DNA from: Cyclobacteriaceae bacterium
Lineage (GTDB): Bacteria > Bacteroidota > Bacteroidia > Cytophagales > Cyclobacteriaceae
Length of the DNA stretch: 5,223 nucleotides
Direction of reading: 5' to 3'
Assembly: GCA_009885605.1 (NCBI GenBank)
Contig: VFKK01000098.1
Location: 1-5,223 of the forward strand
The notes under the pieces are model-generated. The model worked only from the letters and a program-made list of their open reading frames with translations. It did not search any database and had not been told where the DNA came from. How positions within the stretch are numbered: the first letter of the stretch is position 1; every line of letters starts with the position of its first letter. This document shows positions 1 through 5,223 of the stretch, piece by piece. The translations under genes were made by a program, and so were the position numbers.

Positions 1-74
1 ATTGGGTTTGCTAAAATCATTACTTTTTGGGACAAACTGATTTTCTTTACTTGCGATAAGTTTAATTCCCCTTC

Positions 75-845
75 ATGTTCTTCTATCTCTCCCAATTTCT
101 GAGTTTTCTCGCCATGCCACTGACGATTATCAGCATTTTGATCGTGGTCGGTGCACTTTATGTCCGGAAGAAATGGGGTAAAATCAGCCTTTGGACAGGA
201 ATTCTATCGCTCTGGTTTTTCTCCAACCAGTTTATAGCCAATCAGGCGATGCTGGCATGGGAACATGATTTCAAAGCTTTTGATGAGATCAAAACGTATG
301 AAATCGGAATTGTCCTGACCGGAGTTACCAACCTAAGCAAAACTGCCTACGACCGGACTTTCTTCCAAAAAGGCGCTGATCGGATCACTCACGCGCTCCA
401 ACTCTACCGAATGGGCAAAATCGAAAAGATCCTCATCACCGGCGGTCAGGGCCTGAATCCTACGAATCCGAATACAGAAGCCAAACTTCTAAAGGACTTT
501 TTACTGATGACAGGAGTGCCGGAATCTGACGTGATGATAGAGGAATTCGCGAAAAATACTCGCGAAAACGCACTGTTCACGAAGGAGTTTTTGGAGAAAA
601 ATGGAATCGATACCAATCAGGAATTTCTGTTGATCACCTCAGCTTTTCACATGACCCGAGCCAAAGGTTGCTTTGACAAAGTGGGTCTGAAAACAGAGAC
701 TTTCCCGACCGACTATTACAGTCACGACACGAAATATGATCTTCCAGCTTTCATTTACCCCAATCCTTCCTCAATAGAGAATTGGCATAAACTCGCGAAA
801 GAATGGATCGGGATTTTGGTTTATAAAATGGTTGGTTATGTTTAA
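75..845 (+). CDS. DUF218 / YdcF-ElyC-SanA-like inner-membrane protein
   Basis: 256 residues. Two hydrophobic helices at about residues 12-30 and 36-53 anchor the protein; they are separated by a short basic loop (RKKWGK), which suggests a cytoplasmic turn and a C-terminal domain outside the inner membrane. Residues ~77-250 match the DUF218 fold: the GIVLTGV strand (78-84), ADRITHALQLYRMGK (101-115), the ILITGG strand and turn (119-124), the acidic E135, the NTRENA signature (161-166), and TSAFHMTRA (188-196) with its conserved His and Arg. The tail (W237, EWIGILVYK) is also typical. E. coli relatives ElyC and SanA are linked to envelope and peptidoglycan maintenance, but the reaction is unknown, so I give no gene symbol. 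The ATG at 75 begins just before the first membrane helix and has no Shine-Dalgarno, as is usual in Bacteroidota. The gene converges on hipA with a 7-bp gap. Family call is firm; role is inferred. Confidence 0.88.
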   Translation: MFFYLSQFLSFLAMPLTIISILIVVGALYVRKKWGKISLWTGILSLWFFSNQFIANQAMLAWEHDFKAFDEIKTYEIGIVLTGVTNLSKTAYDRTFFQKGADRITHALQLYRMGKIEKILITGGQGLNPTNPNTEAKLLKDFLLMTGVPESDVMIEEFAKNTRENALFTKEFLEKNGIDTNQEFLLITSAFHMTRAKGCFDKVGLKTETFPTDYYSHDTKYDLPAFIYPNPSSIENWHKLAKEWIGILVYKMVGYV

Positions 846-852
846 TTTCTAG

Positions 853-2154
853 TCAGACCAGCAAAGTTTTCCGGATTGAATCTTGGAGCTTTGACTCCAC
901 TTTTACGGCTTCAGCAAACTCATTCCAGCGCTTTACAGCAGATTTGACTACCTCGATCTTTTCCATTGGCTTTTTGATGTTCATTTGTCTTGCAACTTCC
1001 AGGAAATCTCCATCCGTAATCCCGTCTCTTTTTCCATTCACCATTAGTGACTGCGAACTCACCCAAAGACTCCCCGGACGGTACGCATGGCAAATATCAT
1101 AGCCTGGTGATAGAGTCCATTTTCCGTTTTGATCCATCAGAAAAGCAAAATTCTTGGTATGATCATCACAGTTTCTGGCCAACACATTAAAAACCATTCT
1201 TAAGAACATTTGCTCTGCTTCCGGATAGGATAACCGGAGCATTCGCATGGTTTCAAAAACCTGCTCGTAGCCAAATGCACCCACTAGGTTGAAATCAAAG
1301 TGCCGAATCCCGCAAAAACTCTGCATATGTATTTTCTCTCCGGTTTCGGTACGGTCAAATCGTTTGGTCATGAAATGTGCGCGACCCTTTTCTTCCAGCA
1401 AGCGGCATTCACTCATCTGAATTCCGGCAGCCTCAGCCATTAAATAATAGGCCATCTCAACTCTCCCATAACCTGACGAAACACCCAGTTGAGTGTCCGT
1501 GACTCCGTCGAATTTGATCAGCCAATGCGAAAAGCCTGCAGGAGCTTTTACCTGACCACTTTTCACTTCTCCGGTCTTTGGGTTGTATGCAATCACAGCC
1601 TTTGCGCGTGCGCCACCTGCCGAAGTTCCGATTTTCAGAATATCTGCCAAAGCAGACTCTTCCTCTTTAGAAAGAACAGTTTGAAAATCCTCTTTGGAAT
1701 TCAGAATCTTGTTCGCTATTCCCACCAGACTTTCGATCTCCAAAGAACTCGATTTTGCAGCCTCATCCCGTAGTGGTGGCTTTATTTCCAAAGCTCCAAC
1801 TCCTCTTTTCCCAATGAAACAAAGGAGCTCCACAGGGTTCAGACTATCCGCAGGACGATCATTTTGAACCAGCCAAGCGTTGATCAGTTTGTTTCCGTAT
1901 TTATCAGGCAGCATATCTGCCAGAAGCCCCGGCAAACCTTTGAACGTATCGAAGGCCTCACCTCTGCCTTTTCGGAGTTCGGGGAATGCATGAATCTTCC
2001 TCCCCTGTGACAGAGGCATAGTCATCGGTGCGATATTCCAACCCGTTCTGAGGAAGCCCGGATCAAACTCGAAACTTGCAAACTGCCGATTTTCGTCCCA
2101 AAGGATTGCTCCTGCCCGCTTATCCCAAAGCCATATTTCAGATGCAATTACCAT
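853..2154 (-). CDS. hipA: HipA family Ser/Thr kinase toxin (type II toxin-antitoxin)
   Basis: 433 residues, close to E. coli HipA (440). The N-terminal HipA 'couple' subdomain covers about 6-125, with TMPLS (45-49) and FKGLPGLLADMLPDKYG (71-87). A Gly/Ser-rich loop, GTSAGGARAK (176-185), sits where E. coli HipA has its ATP-loop Ser150, and S178 is the likely equivalent autophosphorylation site. WLIKF (211-215) supplies the probable nucleotide-binding Lys. The kinase core has NCDDHTKN (328-335), with D330 as catalytic base and N335 as Mg ligand, and the DFG-like PGYDI (350-354) with D353. The spacing D330-N335-D353 equals E. coli D309-N314-D332, so the enzyme looks intact. The known family role is ATP-dependent phosphorylation of a cellular target (GltX for E. 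coli HipA), causing growth arrest; the target here is unknown. The ATG overlaps the end of hipB by 7 nt, suggesting translational coupling. Confidence 0.93.
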   Translation of the reverse strand: MVIASEIWLWDKRAGAILWDENRQFASFEFDPGFLRTGWNIAPMTMPLSQGRKIHAFPELRKGRGEAFDTFKGLPGLLADMLPDKYGNKLINAWLVQNDRPADSLNPVELLCFIGKRGVGALEIKPPLRDEAAKSSSLEIESLVGIANKILNSKEDFQTVLSKEEESALADILKIGTSAGGARAKAVIAYNPKTGEVKSGQVKAPAGFSHWLIKFDGVTDTQLGVSSGYGRVEMAYYLMAEAAGIQMSECRLLEEKGRAHFMTKRFDRTETGEKIHMQSFCGIRHFDFNLVGAFGYEQVFETMRMLRLSYPEAEQMFLRMVFNVLARNCDDHTKNFAFLMDQNGKWTLSPGYDICHAYRPGSLWVSSQSLMVNGKRDGITDGDFLEVARQMNIKKPMEKIEVVKSAVKRWNEFAEAVKVESKLQDSIRKTLLV

Positions 2155-2480
2155 GTAGTCGGTGGCTCTTCAGCCGCCATGTCGCTATTTCGAATACGTT
2201 GAGGATGCTTTTTATGAAGCTTGATGTATTCCAGAGGACTGATTTCCTGCTTCACTTCAAAAGTCTCCAAAACCTGTAGTTGATCCAGAACACGAAGCAC
2301 TTGGATCATAGTAATCAGATTGACCTTTTCTCCCCTCTCCAATAAACTCAGAGTAGAGCGACTTATTCCGGCATCCTTTGCCAATTGATCCTGTGACCGC
2401 CGCTGATTGATGCGGTGATGCTTGATAAATTCTCCAATTTTTCGGAGAATTGCCAAATCATTTAAACTTCGGTAATCCAT
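2148..2480 (-). CDS. hipB: HipB-like XRE-family antitoxin and autorepressor
   Basis: 110 residues from the ATG at 2480. A Cro/C1-type helix-turn-helix fills about residues 15-65: IGEFIKHHR (helix 1), then SQDQLAKDAGIS-RSTLSLLERG (helices 2 and 3, recognition helix), then MIQVLRVLDQL. A polar C-terminal tail of about 30 residues (SPLEYIKLHKKHPQRIRNS onward) is typical of HipA partners, and the last residue is Trp, as in E. coli HipB. The reading frame stays open upstream to a TTG at 2507. I reject that start because those codons overlap the -7 box and the proximal operator. The predicted role is to bind and neutralise HipA and, with or without HipA, to repress this promoter through the four upstream inverted repeats. 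No Shine-Dalgarno is visible. Its stop codon (TAA) lies within the overlap with the hipA start. Assignment rests on the HTH plus hipA adjacency. Confidence 0.9.
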   Translation of the reverse strand: MDYRSLNDLAILRKIGEFIKHHRINQRRSQDQLAKDAGISRSTLSLLERGEKVNLITMIQVLRVLDQLQVLETFEVKQEISPLEYIKLHKKHPQRIRNSDMAAEEPPTTW

Positions 2481-2496
2481 GTATGAAATATCATTC
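2481..2496. promoter_or_regulatory. hipBA operator O1 (proximal)
   Basis: GTATGAAATATCATTC, an inverted repeat with arms GtATGA/TCATTC and one arm mismatch. It directly abuts the hipB ATG and covers the expected transcription start and leader, so repressor bound here should block initiation. Together with the following GTTA it matches the distal site O4 at 19 of 20 positions. Assignment as a HipB site is inferred from its copy number and position. Confidence 0.65.
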
Positions 2497-2504
2497 GTTA
2501 CACA

Positions 2505-2512
2505 CAAATATA
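2505..2512 (-). promoter_or_regulatory. Probable -7 box of the hipBA promoter
   Basis: Read on the minus strand this is TATATTTG, an exact match to the Bacteroidota -7 consensus TAnnTTTG and the only such match I see between hipB and the helicase gene. It would put the transcription start near 2498-2500 and leave a leader of about 20 nt before the hipB ATG. I found no TTTG -33 element at the expected distance upstream; the -33 region is occupied by the second operator repeat. An isolated 6-position match in AT-rich DNA can arise by chance. Confidence 0.5.
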
Positions 2513-2521
2513 CTCATTAAC

Positions 2522-2537
2522 GAATGAAATATGATTC
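2522..2537. promoter_or_regulatory. hipBA operator O2
   Basis: GAATGAAATATGATTC differs from O4 at one of 16 positions. Its flank ATTAAC lies on the left, so its extended unit runs opposite to O1 and O4, where GTTA(AT) lies on the right. It starts 41 bp from O1 and sits about 10 bp upstream of the putative -7 box, overlapping the region where a -33 element would be. Confidence 0.65.
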
Positions 2538-2556
2538 ATTTTACTAAATTTAATTT

Positions 2557-2572
2557 GAATGATTAATCATTC
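2557..2572. promoter_or_regulatory. hipBA operator O3 (perfect palindrome)
   Basis: GAATGATTAATCATTC is a perfect 16-bp palindrome that extends to 18 bp (2556-2573). It keeps the GAATGA/TCATTC arms of the other sites and differs only in the 4-bp centre (TTAA instead of AATA). It starts 35 bp from O2. Confidence 0.65.
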
Positions 2573-2584
2573 ATTAAGTAGATA

Positions 2585-2626
2585 TTTAATTATTAAGGAA
2601 TGAAATATCATTCGTTAATAATTAAA
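2585..2626. repeat. 42-bp near-perfect inverted repeat around operator O4
   Basis: Left arm 2585-2603 and right arm 2608-2626 pair at 18 of 19 positions (the one mismatch is G2597 against G2614) around the centre AATA. The outer 12 bp are pure A/T (TTTAATTATTAA pairing with TTAATAATTAAA). It may be an extended operator, or an AT-rich hairpin in the tail of the helicase transcript. The sequence cannot decide between these. Confidence 0.6.
2598..2613. promoter_or_regulatory. hipBA operator O4 (distal)
   Basis: GAATGAAATATCATTC has perfect 6-bp arms around AATA. It starts 41 bp from O3, repeating the O1-O2 spacing. It forms the core of a longer 42-bp inverted repeat (2585-2626). Confidence 0.65.
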
Positions 2627-2642
2627 AAAAACTAGTATAGTT
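2624..2642 (-). terminator. Weak candidate terminator after the helicase gene
   Basis: On the minus strand, 65 nt past the helicase stop, AACTA-TAC-TAGTT forms a 5-bp stem that runs straight into eight T residues (2631 to 2624). The position is right for ending the helicase transcript before the hipBA promoter, but the stem is short, AT-rich and has a 3-nt loop, so function is uncertain. The downstream 42-bp inverted repeat may contribute. Confidence 0.3.
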
Positions 2643-2676
2643 CAAGTCGTAATAAGAAAAAGGATTGATTCTGGAA

Positions 2677-2709
2677 TTTCTGATTTCAACTTTCTGACTT
2701 CAGACTTCA
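2677..2709. repeat. Short degenerate direct repeat at the helicase 3' end
   Basis: TTTCTGATTTCA (2677-2688) and TTTCTGACTTCA (2691-2702) match at 11 of 12 positions with a 14-bp period, followed by a partial third copy, GACTTCA (2703-2709), that runs into the helicase stop codon. No function is apparent; simple slippage is the likely origin. Confidence 0.4.
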
Positions 2710-5223
2710 AAAAAGCCACTCCCTGCTCCAAATAAACTCATACTTCCAGCCTTTCTCTTCGAGCAAAATAGGATGAAAAGCGGTCGCAGCCTTCGCAGTC
2801 TGACTGTTAAAAAATCGCTGATCATCGGTGAGAATGGCAACTTTGTTTCCTTCGGAATCGACGCGAACAAGGTCCATCACTGAAGAAGGGATTTCTTTGG
2901 AAAAGGCAGAATCTGATTTCAAAAGTTGGTTTTTCAAACTCCAGTCAAGTTCGTATCCTCTCACTTTTGGCTCAGGGGCGGGAATTGAAGGGTTTTTACT
3001 TTGAACTTTCACAAAGCTTAAAAACTCCCGGAGCAAGACCAAACCGGTGTTTTGAAGTTGACCCGGACGGAAATCTTCCGGCTCGATGCTGCTGATCACA
3101 TGCATTCTTTTTCGGGAACGGGTAATTGCAACGTTGAGTCGGTTCTCGGCACCTGATTTCCCAAGCAATCCAAAATTGGTAACCAGCTTTCCTTCCCGAT
3201 TTGGCGCATAGCCAAGCGAAAGTATCACCTCATCAAACTCATCACCCTGGACATTTTCGATGTTCCTGACTTTGATGGATTCCTGCTGAATTCCTTCTTT
3301 CCAGAGTGTTTCACGGATAAGTTCCATCTGAAAATAATTGCCCGTCACGATTCCAATTGAACCATTAAGTGAATCTTTGAGAATAATTTTCACCTTTTCA
3401 ACTACCGCATCTGCCTCAGTTTTATTCACCTGATTTTCCCAGATTCCCTCTACTTTTTCCCAGGTGAAAGCAGGTTTCCCTGCTTTGGCTGTCTCATAAT
3501 CCGGTAAAGTCTCAAGTTGATTCTCGTAGAAATTCGAGTTGGAGAAATGAATCAATCCAGGGTCTGCAGACCTATAATGACCTTTTAATTGATGTTTTTC
3601 GAAGAAATGACCCGCCAATTCAAGAAGCGATTCTGCTTCATATTCCATTCCCTCTTCTTCCGATTCCCACTTCACCTGATAAAAATCCGAAGGCCGTAAT
3701 TGCTTGGAATCTCCCGCGATCACAACTTGCTTTCCGCGAAGCATTGCAGGCAACCCACGCTCCACCTGACACTGGGAAGCCTCGTCAAAAATGATCAAAT
3801 CAAAACTTTGAGCAATCGGAAATAAAGCCGAAACAGTCTCGGGAGAAGCCAGCCAACAGGGAAGCAATCGAAAAACATCGGCTCCCATTTCCTCTACCAG
3901 TTTACGAACGGACCAGCGCTGTCGCTTTTTGCTCACCTGATGCAAGAGTTCACGATAAGTAAGTCTATTGCCAAGCCTATTAAGTTCAAGATTTGAACCG
4001 ACCTGCTCTCGCAATCTCAGCAAAGTCATAAACCTGGAAATCTTCCGCTTCTCGAGAATTGCAGTTTTGAGTTCAGTCAATTCGTTCTTCATCTTCAATC
4101 CTCCGGCTTCTGCAAGGACGGGATGAGTTCGCTCAATTTGAGCAATCCAGGTCAAATGCCAGCCATTACGGAAAGCAGAAAGTTGATCATCAACGCTTAA
4201 ATCATCAAAATCAGATTCAAGCATTTTTGCCAATTCCATTTTCCGTTTCCCCCAATTTTCTTGAAAGGAATCAAAAGCCGCGAGTTCGGAGAAAGTCTGA
4301 TTCAGGCTTAATTCATTTCTTAGATCAAGGCCTTTCAACCCCTTCCGCAAAATTTCAAGAATTTGATCAGAATTCAACCATTGCGTCCAGCCAAACGAGG
4401 AAGTTTCAAAATCCTTGAAAAGCACGGAAATTTCTTTGATCCGGGATTGGAAGACTGCTGAGTCCAAATCAGACCATTTCAACAACCCATGAATCTCCTG
4501 ACTTTCCTCCCAGTTTCGAGCCCAATTCAGAATTGGCTTGATCTTTTCAAGCTGGGTTTTAAGTGAATCGGAAGAAAGAAGTTTGAGTGAGAAAGCAGGA
4601 CTTGAAGGTAAGTTTTGGAATTCGTCGTGTAGCTTGATCAGGGTTTTAACTTCCCTATGGAGTTGAGAAAGGGATTGATAAGTGAACTTCAATCCATTGT
4701 TTGACAATGCTTCGAAAGTCAGAAGAAACTTACTCTTGTTCCATTTTGCCTGAATTTTACCTAAAAAAGATTTTGACTTTGGCAGCAAAATTTGAAGTTC
4801 AGATTCAAGTTTTCCAAGATCTTCAGGCTGATCAGAAATCTTTAGGGTCAAGTTTTGTAACTCTTGAATTGCCTTCCCAATCCATTTTTGAATCGAGTTT
4901 AGCTTTTTAATTTCTTTTGGTTGAAAAGCCAAAGAAATGCCCAAAACCTTATTTGAAAGCTGATTGAATGCGTTTTGAAGCTCGGTAAATTGAGGAGAAA
5001 TGGTTTTTGAAATCAAAATTGACCAGAAGATTTCCAACAGGTTTTTAAATTCAAATTCATTCGAAATTGAATTTTTAAACACTTCAAGCTCTATTAAACT
5101 TTTGAGAATTCTTGAAAAATTTCCAGTGTCGATCCGGGCAAAGGAGATTCGTTTGTTCCAAAAGCTATTTCTGAATTTTCCCTGATAGGATTGGTAAATC
5201 CTGTACTCCTTCTCAAATTCCAA
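2707..5223 (-). CDS. SF1 UPF1-like (COG1112-type) helicase, C-terminal part; 5' end outside window
   Basis: 838 residues are visible and the frame is open at the right edge, where the first codon is TTG (probably an internal Leu), so the protein is longer. Residue numbers here count from the edge. The ATPase core shows FDLIIFDEASQC (Walker B, DEASQ at 480-484), GDSKQLRP (motif III, 504-511), HYRS (motif IV, 549-552), VQGDEFDEV (motif V, 658-666) and NRLNVAITRSRKRM (motif VI with arginine finger, 694-707). LPCWLASPETVSALFP just before Walker B is typical of the family. No Walker A GxxGxGK(T/S) lies in these residues; it is expected upstream. Residues 1 to about 430 are a helical, K/L/S-rich region, probably the large insert between motifs I and II. 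The tail (~783-838, ending GWKYEFIWSREWLF) resembles the MTES_1575/Vsr-like nuclease domain often found C-terminally in such helicases, but its ExD-type catalytic positions look lost. Predicted role is ATP-driven nucleic-acid unwinding; substrate unknown. Confidence 0.88.
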   Translation of the reverse strand: MEFEKEYRIYQSYQGKFRNSFWNKRISFARIDTGNFSRILKSLIELEVFKNSISNEFEFKNLLEIFWSILISKTISPQFTELQNAFNQLSNKVLGISLAFQPKEIKKLNSIQKWIGKAIQELQNLTLKISDQPEDLGKLESELQILLPKSKSFLGKIQAKWNKSKFLLTFEALSNNGLKFTYQSLSQLHREVKTLIKLHDEFQNLPSSPAFSLKLLSSDSLKTQLEKIKPILNWARNWEESQEIHGLLKWSDLDSAVFQSRIKEISVLFKDFETSSFGWTQWLNSDQILEILRKGLKGLDLRNELSLNQTFSELAAFDSFQENWGKRKMELAKMLESDFDDLSVDDQLSAFRNGWHLTWIAQIERTHPVLAEAGGLKMKNELTELKTAILEKRKISRFMTLLRLREQVGSNLELNRLGNRLTYRELLHQVSKKRQRWSVRKLVEEMGADVFRLLPCWLASPETVSALFPIAQSFDLIIFDEASQCQVERGLPAMLRGKQVVIAGDSKQLRPSDFYQVKWESEEEGMEYEAESLLELAGHFFEKHQLKGHYRSADPGLIHFSNSNFYENQLETLPDYETAKAGKPAFTWEKVEGIWENQVNKTEADAVVEKVKIILKDSLNGSIGIVTGNYFQMELIRETLWKEGIQQESIKVRNIENVQGDEFDEVILSLGYAPNREGKLVTNFGLLGKSGAENRLNVAITRSRKRMHVISSIEPEDFRPGQLQNTGLVLLREFLSFVKVQSKNPSIPAPEPKVRGYELDWSLKNQLLKSDSAFSKEIPSSVMDLVRVDSEGNKVAILTDDQRFFNSQTAKAATAFHPILLEEKGWKYEFIWSREWLF

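Noticed and set aside
26..55. Possible promoter for the DUF218 gene (TTTG at 26-29, TACTTGCG at 48-55, 18-bp spacer)
   Set aside because: The -7 candidate matches only four of six consensus positions, which is too weak in AT-rich DNA. I see nothing else supportable in bases 1-74.
1489..1773. Plus-strand open frame of 94 codons inside hipA
   Set aside because: It lies wholly antisense to the well-conserved HipA core, is rich in Cys and Phe, has no recognisable domain and has no start signal.
2076..2279. Plus-strand open frame of 67 codons across the hipA/hipB junction
   Set aside because: Antisense to both TA genes, with no family resemblance; a shadow frame.
2481..2613. Four regularly spaced repeats considered as a small CRISPR array
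   Set aside because: The repeats are 16-bp palindromes with alternating flank orientation, AT-rich spacers of 19-25 bp and no cas genes; placement on the hipB promoter fits operators.
2695..2706. TCTGAAGTCAGA hairpin right after the helicase stop as a terminator
   Set aside because: Only a 4-bp stem with a 4-nt loop and no T-run after it on the minus strand.
4227..5185. Three plus-strand open frames (4227-4418, 4701-4910, 5000-5185) inside the helicase gene
   Set aside because: All are antisense to the continuous helicase frame, short, low-complexity and unrecognised.
5221..5223. TTG at the right edge as the start of the helicase gene
   Set aside because: The frame is open to the window edge and the Walker A motif required by the helicase is missing, so the true start must lie beyond the window.

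Overview
The window looks like chromosomal DNA from a member of the Bacteroidota, possibly a Cytophagales relative. The base composition is moderately AT-rich. No gene start carries a convincing Shine-Dalgarno sequence. The one promoter element I can recognise fits the Bacteroidota -7 consensus (TAnnTTTG). The protein families present do not narrow the genus, so the taxonomic call is an inference.

Layout, left to right: (1) a plus-strand gene (75-845) for a two-TM inner-membrane protein with a DUF218/YdcF/ElyC-type domain; (2) a minus-strand hipB-hipA type II toxin-antitoxin operon, with hipA (853-2154) ending 7 bp from the end of the first gene and hipB (2148-2480) overlapping the hipA start by 7 nt; (3) a very AT-rich control region (2481-2706) with four copies of a 16-bp inverted repeat, GAATGA-N4-TCATTC, spaced 41, 35 and 41 bp, plus a likely -7 box; (4) the 3' part of a large minus-strand gene (2707-5223, running off the right edge) for a superfamily 1 UPF1/COG1112-type helicase with a degenerate nuclease-like C-terminus.

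How the parts work together: HipB should hold HipA (a HipA-fold Ser/Thr kinase toxin) inactive and repress the shared promoter by binding the repeats. The proximal repeat sits against the hipB start codon and the second lies just upstream of the -7 box, which suits autorepression. The distal repeat is the core of a 42-bp near-perfect inverted repeat. The helicase is transcribed in the same direction but lies 226 bp upstream, with a weak terminator candidate and the operators in between, so it is probably a separate transcription unit. COG1112-type helicases beside TA modules are compatible with a defence-type neighbourhood, but that cannot be shown from one window. The clearest non-routine structure is the operator array; the genes themselves belong to known families.
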